In this document: positions 24,036 to 36,000 of the stretch, piece by piece
Position numbering within the stretch: position 1 is the first letter of the stretch
Layout of the letters: every line of letters begins with the position of its first letter
The notes under the pieces: model-generated
Databases searched by the model: none
The model's input: the letters and a program-made list of their open reading frames with translations, nothing else
Told to the model about the DNA's origin: nothing
Assembly (NCBI GenBank): GCA_026261815.1
Contig: JAMPIT010000700.1
Location: 124,001 to 188,000, forward strand
DNA length: 64,000 bases
Direction: 5' to 3'
From: Monarcha castaneiventris obscurior
Lineage: Eukaryota > Chordata > Aves > Passeriformes > Monarchidae
Made by a program: the position numbers and the translations under genes

Positions 24036-27000
24036 GTAAGGATGTCCCCGAGGGGGTGGCACCGGCTCAGGCGCCCTGTGACCCCCCCAGGAGATCATTC
24101 TGTGTCGGGGTCCCTCGCTGTCCCCACTCTGCGTCCCCTCTGCAGCTCCCACACCGGGGTAACCAGAAGCAGCTGTGGGAGGAAACCCGATCCTGACATC
24201 CCAAACCCGATCCCGCCATCCCAAACCCGATCCATCCATCCCAAACCCGATCCTGACATCCCAAACCTGATCCTGACATCCCAAACCCGATCCTGACATC
24301 CCAAACCCAATCCTGACATCCCAAACTCGATCCTGCTATCCCAAACCTGATTCTGCCATCCCAAACCTGATCCTGCTATCCCAAACCTGATCCTGCCATC
24401 CCAAACCCGATCCTGCCATCCCAAACCTGATTCTGCCATCCCAAACTCGATCCTTCCATCCCAAACTCGATCCTGCTATCCCAAACCTGATCCTGCCATC
24501 CCAAACCTGATTCTGCCATCCCAAACCTGATCCTGCCATCCCAAACTCGATCCTTCCATCCCAAACTCGATCCTGCTATCCCAAACCTGATCCTGCTATC
24601 CCAAACCTGATCCATCCATCCCAAACCTGAGCCCTCCATCCTAAACCCGATCCTGCCATCCCAAACCTGATCCATCCATCCCAAACCTGAGCCCTCCATC
24701 CTAAACCTGATCCTGCCATCCCAAATTTGATCCTTCCATCCCAAACCCGATCCTTCCATTCCAAACCCAATCCTGCCATCCCAAATCTGATCCTTCCATC
24801 CCAAACCCGATCCTTCCATTCCAAACCCAATCCTGCCATCCCAAATCTGATCCTTCCCTCCCAAACTCGATCCCACTATCCCAAATCCAAGCCCTCCATC
24901 CCAAACTCAATCCTGCCATCCCAAACCCAGGAGTGCGGAGGCCACAACAGGAATTAGCCCCCCCGATCCCGATCCCTCTCCGCCGGAATGGGATTTCATG
25001 TCCAAGGCTCTCCAGAGCCCTCCAGGGGGGTCACCGGTCCCCCCCCGGCTCTGTCGCACACGGAGGCGGCGGAGAAACCATTCCCGTTTATCCGGGATCA
25101 AATATTTATGGGACAGACAGGGATACAGGGAAAGGCACTTACGGAGCAGGTGTTGGGGACAGCAGACGTGTCACCGGCACAGCTCCGGGGGGGACACGGC
25201 AATCGCTGTCCCAAATCCGTGATGTGGCAGTGCCTCGGCTCTTCCCCGGACACGGAAAGTCGGGATCAGCCTGATCCCAATCCCAATCCCGTGGCTGCTG
25301 TTGTTGGGGGGGTCCCAGAGCATTCCTGGAGCGCTCCCTGGGGCTCCTGAGCTTCCGGAGGGTGTCCCAGTGGATGTCGCAGGGCAAACTGGTGGCACTG
25401 GGAGCTGGGGTGGGTTTGTCTGGACACCAGGGAAGGGGAGATGGAGTTTTGCTCTTCCCGGAGGAGCCTCCTCTGTTCCCAAATCTCTCCGACCACGGAG
25501 CCTCTGCTGTTCCCAAATCTCTCCGACCACAGAGCCTCTGCTGTTCCCAAATCTCTCCAACCACGGAGCCTCTGCTGTTCCAAAATCTCTCCAGAGCCTG
25601 GCTGGGGGTGGGTGCTGCTCATCCCTGCTCCCATGGCCCTGATCCCGGCAGGATCCTGGCTGGATCCCGGCTGGATCCCGGCAGGATCAGCAATCCCAAA
25701 GCGTGGATCTTGGGGCCGACAGCCCCTTCACCTCCCCGATATCACTGCCTGGACCTCACATCCCATTCCCAACACTTCATCCCATCCCAATCCCTTGGGA
25801 AAGTCACTCCATTGGCTCCCCCCAGCCCCTTCCCGGCCGCCCCCTTCCAGCTGGAGCCAGTCCAGAGGCTCTTTTGTGGGCGGTGATTAATTAATGCCAG
25901 CTGCTAATTGGAGCCAGGTGCCTGGGGCAGTGTGGGTGGGACAGTCCCATGTCCCCGGTGTGGGGTGGGGGGGACTCTAGGGCTCTTCCCATCCCAATTC
26001 TGGGATCATCAAGGGTCCCTGGGGCTGGAATTCTGCTGCTGGAAGGGACAGGGATGGCTGATGGCTCTAGGAGGAGGAAGAGGAGGAGGAGGGAAAATCT
26101 GCTGTGTCATCCCTGAGGTCCCCACCCCCAGATTTTGGGATCACCACAGGCTCACACAGGAATTTCCAGGGTCTGCAGAAAACCGGGATGTTCTGGACTT
26201 CAGCCTGGGGTCCGAGCTGGACCCGCTTCCCCTCTCTGGGTCTCCAAGGATTTGAACCACAGACACTTCCTTTCCCTCTTTCCAAGTTTTCCCCCATTCC
26301 CGCTGAATCCAAACCTTCCAGCTGCTGGCCTGGAGCAGCTTCCCCATCCCTGGAAGTGTCCCAGGCCATGTTGGAGCAACCTGGGATAGTGGAAGGTGTC
26401 CCTGCCCGTGGATCATCTTTAGGGTCCTTCCCAACTCCAACCATCCCACAATTCCATGATTTTATGGTCTCCACGTCTCCATGCCTGAAGCCCCCACAGT
26501 GACTCTGTCTCCTCCACCGCCACATCCACCCTGGATCCGTCTCCATCGGGATGTCCCGGGTGGTGTCTCCTTGGGGAAAGGTCTTTGGGAAGGGCTGGGA
26601 TCCCTTCTCACCCGGATCCATCTCCATCGGGGTGTCCTGGGTGGTCTCTCCTTGGGGAAAGGTCTTTGGGAAGGGCTGAGATCCCTTCCCACCTGGATCT
26701 GTCTCCATTGGGATGTCCTGGGTGATCTCTCCTTGGGGAAAGATCTTTGGGAAGGGCTGAGATCCCTTCCCACCTGGATCGGTCTCCATTGGGATGTGTC
26801 AGGTGATTTCTCCTTGGGGAAAGGTCTTTGGGAAGGGCTGGGATCCCTTCTCACCTGGATCCATCTCCATTGGGATGTCCCGGGTGGTCTCTCCTTGGGG
26901 AAAGGTCTTCAGGAAGGGCTGGGATCCCTTCTCACCCAGATCCATCTCCATCGGGGTGTCCTGGGTGGTGTCTCCTTGGGGAAAGGTCTTTGGGAAGGGC

Positions 27001-30000
27001 TGAGATCCCTTCCCACCTGGATCTGTCTCCATCGGGATGTCCTGGGTGGTGTCTCCTTGGGGAAAGATCTTTGGGAAGGGTTGAGATCCCTTCCCACCTG
27101 GATCTGTCTCCATTGGGATGTCCCAGGTGGTCTCTCCTTGGGGAAAGATCTTTGGGAAGGGCTGAGATCCCTTCCCACCTGGATCCATCTCCATTGGGAT
27201 GTCCCGGGTGGTCTCTCCTTGGGGAAAGGTCTTCAGGAAGGGCTGGGATCCCTTCTCACCCAGATCCATCTCCATCGGGGTGTCCTGGGTGGTGTCTCCT
27301 TGGGGAAAGATCTTTGGGAAGGGTTGAGATCCCTTCCCACCTGGATCTGTCTCCATTGGGATATCCCACGTGGTCTCTCCTTGGGGAAAGGTCTTTGGGG
27401 AGGACTGGGATCACCCAGACTCACCCGTCCGTGTCCCCAGGTGCCAACGGCGAGCGGTGCCCGACACCGTCCCCGCCCGGCTCCCCGGGGACATCCCACG
27501 ACAGCTGCAGCATCGCCCCATTGACGCCCTCCCAGTCACCGGTGAGTGGGGGACCAGTAGGGCCATGGGGGGACCAGTAAGGCCATTCTGGGGTTCCCAG
27601 TAAGGCCATTGTGGGGTTCCCAGTAGGGCTGTTATGAGGCCCCAGTAAGGCCATTGTGGGGTTCCCAGTAAGGCCATTGTGGGGTTCCCAGTAAGGACAT
27701 TGTGGGGTCCCCAGTGAGGCCAGTGGGGTGTTCCTAATAAGAGCACTATGGTGTTCCCAGTAAGGCCACTCTGGGGTCCCCAGTAAGGCCATTGTGGGGT
27801 TCCCAGTAGGGCTGTTATGAGGCCCCAGTAAGGCCATTGTGGGGTTCCCAGTAAGGCCATTGTGAGATCCCAGTAAAACCACCATGAGGTCCCAGTAAAA
27901 AAGGTGGGATCTCCTGTAAGACAGTTTTGGGGTCCCCAATAAGGCCAGTGTGAGATCCCAGTAAGACCACCGTGGGGTCCCAGTAAGGCCCTTGAGGGGT
28001 TCCCAGTAAGGCAATTGTGGGGTCCCAGTATGGCCATTGCGCCATTCCCAGTAAGGCTGTTGTGAGATCCCAGTAAGGCTGTTGTGAGATCCCAGTAAGG
28101 CCATTGTGGGGTCCCCAGTAAGACCCTTATGGCATTCCCAGAAAGGCCACGGTGGGGTCCCTGTAAGGCCAGTGTGGTGTCCAGCAAGACCACTGTGGGG
28201 TCCCAGTAAGGCAATTGTGGGGTCCCAGTATGGCCATTGCCTCATTCCCAGTAAGGCAGTTGTGGGGTCCCAGTATGGCCATTGCGCCATTCCCAGTAAG
28301 GCTGTTGTGAGATCCCAGTAAGGCTGTTATGGGGTTCCCAGTACGACCATTATGGGGTCCCAGTAAGGGCATTGTGGGGTCCCTGGGGGGCTCTGGGATC
28401 TGTCCCCTTGTCCTTTCCCCTCTGATCCTTCCCCAGTTGCTGCTCCCCCTCCTCTCCCCTCCCAGTCCAACCTCCACCCCCCAGTCCCACAGGATCAGCC
28501 TATCCCCAGAACCTTCATCCATGGGATTTTCAGGATGGAGGGGTTTTCCAGCTCCAGAACGACCCAGCAGGAAAAGTTTAACCCTACAAAACTCCTGCCC
28601 TCATCGGGGGCCGCTGGGTGTGGGAGGCTGCGTTCCAGAGCTGGATCCTCCCTGCAGTTCCTTGTCCATGCACATTCCTGTGCCAGCCGCCTCTTCCCTG
28701 CTGATCCCGACATTTTTCCCGGCCAGCTCGTGTCCGCATTTATCAAATCTGGGGACATTAAAAGTTAACGAGGCTTTCAGCTTCCCGTGGTGATACGGGG
28801 ACAGGGCCTTGTCACATCCTCACGGCTCCTTTGGCACGGGGACAGCCCCAGAGGGAAGGGACAGGGACATGGAGCAGGGACAGGGACACGGAGCAGGGAC
28901 AGGAAAAGTGTGGGAACAGCAGCGGGAACATCCCAAAATGCCTGGGCCAGGGGGATTTTCAGCTGGGTGACCTCTGGGATGATGTCACCTAGTCCAAGAT
29001 GGGGAGCAGGGAAGGTTTTGGGTTCAGTGACCCTTGGGGACACCTGGGACAAGGTCCCTTGGAGTGAGATTGGACACAGGGAAGGTTTTGCACTGGACAA
29101 CCCCTGGGGACATCTGGGACAACGTCCCTTGGACTGAGACTGGACACAGGGAAGGGTTTTCCACTGGGCGACCCCTGGGGACACCTGGGATGATGTCACC
29201 TACTCCAAGATGGGGAGCAGGGAAGGTTTTGGGTTCAGTGACCCATGGGGACAGCTGAGACAACGTCCCTTGGACTGAGACTGGACACAGGGAAGGGTTT
29301 TGGCTGGGTGACCCCTGGAATGATGTCACCTAGTCCAAGATGGGGAGCAGGGAAAGGTTTGGGTTCAGTGACCTTGAGGACATCTGGGATAATGTTTCTT
29401 GGAGCGAGATTGGATACAGGGAAGGTTTTGGGTTCAGTGACTCATGGGGACACCTGGGACAAGATCCCTTGGAGCAAGACTGGACAACAGGGAAGGCTTT
29501 TGGCTGGGTGACCCCTGGGGACACCTGGGATGATGTCACCTAGTCCAAGATGGGGAGCAGGGAAGGTTTTGGGTTCAGTGACCCTTGGGGACACCTGGGA
29601 CAAGATCCCTTGGACTGAGACTGGACACAGGGAAGGTTTTCCACTGGGCAACCCTTGGGGACACCTGGGACAAGATCCCTTGGAGTGAGATTCGATACAG
29701 GGAAGGTTTTGGGTTCAGTGACCCTTGGGGACGCCTGGGACAAGGTCCCTTGGACTGAGACTGGACACAGGGAAGGTTTTCCACTGGGTGACCCTTGGGG
29801 ACATCTGGCACAAGGTCCCTTGGAGCGAGACTGGATACAGGGAAGGGTTTGGGTTTAGGGTTTGGGGACACCTGGGACAAGGTGAGATTGGACACAGGGA
29901 AAGTTTTTGGCTGGGTGACCTGTGGGGACACCTGGAATGAGGTCCCTTGGAGCAAGACTGGACACTGGGAAGGTTTTGGGGGTTCTTGGCTCTGATTTCA

Positions 30001-33000
30001 GGGTTCAAGTGAGGAGGGTTCAGCTCCACCATAAAAACAGGATGCCCCCAACCACCCCGGGTGCCCCTGTGGGCATCCATCCCTCTCCAGGGCTGCCCAA
30101 ATCCCATGGGAACAACCGCAGCCACCCCATGGAATACGGGAGATCCTTTTCCCAGTGAGTTGGAGATGTGTAAGAAGAGGAATCACCCATCAGGGAATCA
30201 CCAAACTGGGTGGAAATCCTGGAAAAAATCCTGAAAATCCTGAGACAATGAACCCCTTCCCGGGGTTTTTACCTCTTTTCTGGAATCAGCCAGCCCCAGC
30301 TGAGTGCTTCACCCCATTCCTTGTGTTCCAGCGGAGCGAGGCGCGTTCCCAGCAGACCCCGTCCTTCTCCGTGGTGGTGGCCATCGATTTCGGCACCACC
30401 TCCAGTGGTTACGCCTTCAGCTTCACCAGCGACCCCGAGGCCATCCACATGATGAGGTGAGGAGATGCCAGAGGCCCCGGGGCTGGGAAAGGACTTTTAT
30501 GGCCCCAAAATGAGGGGATGTTGGGTTGGTGGGAGATGATTCCTGGAAGCAATGGGTGGAAGGTGTGGAATGAGGATACTCCAAGGGTTTGGAGCCTCTC
30601 TGCTGTGGAATGTCCAGCCTGGAGAAGGGAAGGCTCCAGGGAGAGCTGCGAGCCCCTTGCAGGGCCTAAAGGGGCTCCAGGAGAGCTGGAGAGGGACTGG
30701 GGACAAGGGCTGGAGGGACAGGAGCCAGGGAATGGCTTCCCACTGGGAAAGGGGAGCTTGGGCTGGGATCTTGGGAAGGAATTGCTGGCTGGGAGGGTGG
30801 GGAGGGGCTGGGCTGGAATTGCCAGAGCAGCTGTGGCTGCCCCTGGATCCCTGGGAATGTCCAAGGCCAGGTTGGACATTGGGGCTTGGATCCACATGGG
30901 ATAGTGGGAGGTGTCCCTGCCCATGGCAGGAGGTGGAGGTCCCTCCCAATCCAAAACAGTCTGGAATTCCATGAAATTCCTTGGAAGACGGAGCGGGAAC
31001 ATCCCTCCTACTTTGTCCATCTTTAAGGTCCTTCAGACCACGCCCATAGAAACAAATGAAACCTGGAAGGACCCATTCCCTGGAAGTTCACCAGCTCTGG
31101 CTCCTCTTTGCAGGAAATGGGAAGGGGGGGACCCAGGCGTGGCCAACCAGAAGACCCCCACCAGCCTCCTGCTGACCCCGGAGGGGACATTCCACAGCTT
31201 CGGCTACACCGCCCGGGATTACTACCACGACCTGGACCCCGAGGATGCCCGCGAGTGGTTCTACTTCGAGAAGTTTAAGATGAAGATCCACAGCACCAGT
31301 GTGAGTCCCTGCTCCCATCCTGACATTCCCGATGTTCCCAGGGAATTCCTGGCCAGGCTGGGAGCTGAAATGTTGGAAAAAGCCCTGTTTTAGCCTATTT
31401 TAAGGGTGAATTTGGGGTTCTCCTGTCCCAGCTGCTCCAGGGTGGGTGGATGTGGCTGCACAAAGGTGTTTCAGATGCCTGAGCTCCAGCGTGGGCACAG
31501 AGGGATGAGCAGATTCCTGAGGTTTGGTGATGGATCTGGCCACCTCCCAGCCCCTCATGTGATCCATTTGCTGCTCCTGGCAGGATCTGACCATGAAAAC
31601 CGAGCTGGAAGCTGTCAACGGGAAGAAGATGCCAGCACTGGAAGTGTTCGCCCATGCACTGCGCTTCTTCAAGCAGCACGCGGTGCAGGTGGGGCCACCT
31701 CCGTCCCTCCTCCTCCTTCCCCAATGGAATCCTCTGTGTCCTTTCTGCGCATTCCCTGTGAGGGTGGGGAGGCCCTGAAATGGAATTCCCAGAGCAGCTG
31801 TGGCTGCCCCATCCCTGGAAGTGTCCAAGGCCAGGGTGGACACTGGGGCTTGGAGCCACCTGGAATAGTGGAAGGTGTCTCTGGGTGGGATTGGATGGGA
31901 TTTAAGGTTCCTCCCAACCCAACCCATTCCGTGATTCACCGGGAGCCCCCACGCTCCAGCCGGGGCGTCACCTCCTGCTTGTCCCCTGGCAGGAGCTGAA
32001 GGACCAGTGCCCATCCCTGCCTGAGAGCGATGCCATCCGCTGGGTCCTCACCGTGCCGGCCATCTGGAAGCAGCCGGCCAAGCAGTTCATGCGGGAAGCG
32101 GCCTACAAGGTGGGGGAACTCCGGGGGGTGACCATGTGGTGACCCTCACAGGGGTTTTAATCTCTGGAGGTATCCCCTTCCTTCCTCACACTGAATTCCC
32201 ACTGCCAAAGGGCAGGGTTAGGTGGGATCTTGGGAAGGAATTCCTCCCTGTGAGGGTGGGGAGGCACTGAGCTGGAAGTCCCAGAGAAGCTGTGGCTGCC
32301 TTATCCCTGGAAGTGTCCAAGGTTGGGTGGGATGGGGCTTGGATCCACCTGGGATAGTGGGAGGTGTCCCTGCCTGTGTCAGGGCATGGAATTGGATGGG
32401 ATTTAAGGTCCCTCCCAAGAAAAACCAACCAAAAGTTGTTGGTTGATTGGTTGGTTGGTTGGTTGGTTGGCTGGTTGCTGGTTGGTTGGATAAGTTGCTG
32501 GGTGGTTGAGTCGATGTACTGATGGGTGGGTGATTAAGTGGCTGATTGAGCAGTTGGGTCATTGGTTGGGTGGGTTGTTGGTTGAGTGGTTCAATGGTTG
32601 CATGGTTGGTTTGGTGCTCAGGTCATTGGTTGAGCGGTTGCTTGATCGAGTGGTTGTTTGTTTGAGTGGTTGGGTTGTTGGTCAGGGTGTTGGTTGAGCA
32701 CGTGGGTCATTGGTTGGTTGGTTGATTGGGTGGGTGGTTGGGTCATTGGTTGAGTGGCTGTTTTGCTGAGTGGTTTGATGGTTGAGTGGTTGGTTGAGGG
32801 GTTGAATCATTGGCTGGGTGGTTGGCTGATCAGTTGGGTCATTGGTTAGGTGATTGGTTTGGTGGTTGGGTGATTGGTTGAGCTGTTGGTTGGTTGAGTG
32901 GTTGGATGGTTGAGTGCTTAGTTGGTTGAGTAGTTAGTTGAGTGGTTGAATCATGGGTTGGGTGGGTGAGTGGTTGAGCAGCTGTGTTATTGGTTGGGTG

Positions 33001-36000
33001 ATTGGTTTGGTGGTGGGGTCATTGGTTGAGTGGTTGCGTGGGTGGGTGGGTGGGTGGTTGGGTGAGCAGTTGGTTGGGTGAGTGGTTGGTTTGGTGTTCA
33101 GGTCAATGGTCCGTTGAGTGGTCAGATGATTGAGCAGTTGATGGGTTGGGTGCGTTGGTTGAGTGGTTGGTTTGGTGCTCGGGTGGTTGGTTGAGCGGTT
33201 GGGTCATGGGTTGGCTGGTTGGTTGGTTGGTTGGTTGGTTGGTTGGTTGGTTGAGCAGGGTTGAGTGGTTGCGTGGTTGGTTAGTGGTTGGTTTGGTGGC
33301 CAGGTTGTTGGTTGGGTGATTGGTTGAGTGGTTGTGTGGTTGGTTGGTTGGTTGGTTGGTTGGTTGGTTGGTTGGTTGGTTGGTTGGTTGGTTGGTTTGG
33401 TGGCCAGGTGGTTGGTTGGGTGCTTGGTTGGCTGAGTGGTTGGGTCATGGGTTGGTTGGTTGGGTGGTTGGTGGGTTGGTTGGTTGGTTGGGTGGGTGGG
33501 TGGTTGGTTAGTTGAGTGGTTGAGTGGTTGGTTTGGTGGCCAGGTTGTTGGTTGGTTGGTTGGTTGGTTGGGTGGGTGGGTGGGTGGGTGGGTGGTTAGT
33601 TGAGTGGTTGGGTGGTTGGTTGCGTGGCTGGTTTGGTGGCCAGGTTGGTTGGTTGGGTGGTTGGTTGTGTGGTTGGTTGGTGGGTTGTGTGGTTGGTTGG
33701 TTGAGCAGGGTTGAGTGGTTGAGTGAGTGGTTGGTTGGTTGGTTGGTTGGTTGGTTGGTTGGTTGGAGGGTTGGTTGGTTGGTTGAGTGGTTGGGTGGGT
33801 GGTTGGTTGGTTGAGTGGTTGGTTTGGTGCTCGGGTGGTTGGTTGGGTGGTCGGTTGGGTGGTTGGTTGGGTGGTTGGTTGGTTGGTTGGTTGGGTGGTT
33901 GGTTGGTTTGGTGGCCAGGTTGTTGGTTGGGTGGTTGGTTGGTTGGCTGAGTGGTTGGGTCATGGGTTGGTTGGTTGGTTGGTTGTGTGGTTGGGTGGTT
34001 GGTTGGTTGGGTGGTTGGTTGAGTGGTTGGCTGAGTGGTTGGTTGAGTGGTTGGTTTGGTGGCCAGGTTGTTCGTTGGTTGGTTGGTTGGGTTGTGTGGT
34101 TGGTTGGTTGGTTGGTTGGTTGGTTGGTTGGTTGGTTGGTTGGTTGGTTGAGTGGTTGGTTTGGTGCTCGGGTGGTTGGTTGGGTGGTTGGTTGGTTGGT
34201 TGGGTGGTTGGTTGAGTGGTTGGTTGAGTGGCCAGGTTGTTGGTTGGTTGGTTGGTTGGGTGGTTGGTTGGGTGGTTGGTTGGTTGGTTGGGTGGTTGGT
34301 TGAGTGGTTGGTTGGGTGGTTGGTTTGGTGGCAGGTTGTTGGTTGGTTGGTTGGTTGGGTTGTGTGGTTGGTTGGGTGGTTGGTTGGTTGGTTGGTTGAT
34401 TGGTTGGGTGGTTGGTTGGTTGGTTGGTTTGGTGGCAGGTTGTTGGTTGGGTGGTTGGTTGGTTGGCTGGTTGGTTGGGTCATGGGTTGGTTGGTTGGGT
34501 GGTTGGTGGGTTGGTTGGTTGGTCGGTTGGTTGGTTGGGTGGTTGGGTGGTTGGTTGGGTCAAACTGGTTGCTCGGCTCATTGGTTGAGCTGTTGCCTCA
34601 CGGGTTGCGCGGCCGATCGGCCTCTTGCGTTTTCGGGCGAACATTCGGATGTTTGCCGAGCGTTGGCTCCTCCACCATCCCACAATTCCAGATCCGGGCG
34701 AGCACCCAGGAGATACGGACACACTCTGGGAACCCCCAAACCCCGAACCCTCCCCATCCCACCACCGCGTGTCCCCGCAGGCCGGGCTGGTGTCCCCGGA
34801 GGCGCCGGAGCAGCTGCTGATCGCGCTGGAGCCCGAGGCCGCCTCCATTTACTGCCGGAAGCTGCGGCTGCACCAGCTCATCGAGCTCAGCGTCCGCCCC
34901 CCGGCCGCCGGCACCGAGCCCTCCCACCCCATCGACTCCAGCTTCCGCCAGGGTGAGGGGAGCAGGGAATGGGGTCGGGACAGGGCTGGAGGAGCAGGGA
35001 ATGGGATCTGGGCCCCGTGTTCCGGATCTGGAGGGGTCCAGCAGCTGCCACAGCCAGGGAAGTGCCCGGAGACCCCATTGCCAGAGACCCCCCATTCCCA
35101 GAGACCCCATTCTCAGACCCCCATCCCCCCAGATCCCCCATTCCCAGAGACCCCATCACCAGGTCCCCTCATTCCCAGATCCCCCCGTTCCCAGAGACCC
35201 CATTCCCAGAGACTCCCATTCCCAGAGACCCCCCATTCCCAGAGATCCCCCATTCTCAGAGACCCCATCCCCAGATCCCCTCGTTCCGAGATCCCCCCTA
35301 TTCCCAGAGACCCCCATTCCCAAAGACCCCATTCCCAGAACCCCCTTCCCCAGAGACTCCCGTTCCCAGAGACCCCATTCTCAGACCCCCATCCCCCCAG
35401 ACTCCCCATTTCCAGAGACCCCATTCCCAGAGATCCCCCATTCCCAGAGACCCCAACCCCAGATCCACTTGTTCCCAGATCCCCCCATTCCCAGAGACCC
35501 CATTTCCAGAGACCCCATTCCCAGAGATCCCCCATTCCCAGAGACCCCCCACCCCCTTCCTGGGCCCCCTATTCCCAGAGACCCCTATTCCCAGACCCCC
35601 CATTCCCAGAGACCCCAACCCCAGATCCCCCCGTTCCTAGAGACCCCCATTCCCAACCCCCCCCCAGAGACCCCCATTCCCAGACACCCCACTCCAGAGA
35701 CCCCATTCCCAGAGACCCCATTCCAGAGACCCCATTCCCAGAGATCCCCCATTTCAAGGCCCCTCCATTCCCAGAGACCCCATCCCCAGATCCCCTCATT
35801 CCCAGACCCCCTATTCCCAGAGACCCCATTCCCAGATCCCCAAATCCAGGGCATTTTTCCCTGCTTTCCCAGAAGCCCCCGAGCTGTGTCCCCCCTCCTG
35901 CCACCTTGGCCACCACCCCGTGTCCCTGGGCCACCTCCAGGGACTGTCCCCCCATCCATGGGATCCTGAGGCTTTTTACTGGGATAGCCCCAGTTTTCCC

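Noticed and set aside
25139..25564. Minus-strand frame of 141 codons with a GTAAGT-like donor at its end
   Set aside because: Mostly 34-bp repeat and GC-rich filler, no recognisable domain, no matching acceptor and frame.
34667..34695. Short CR1-like tail (accatcccacaattcc)
   Set aside because: Only about 20 bp of similarity, too short to call an element.
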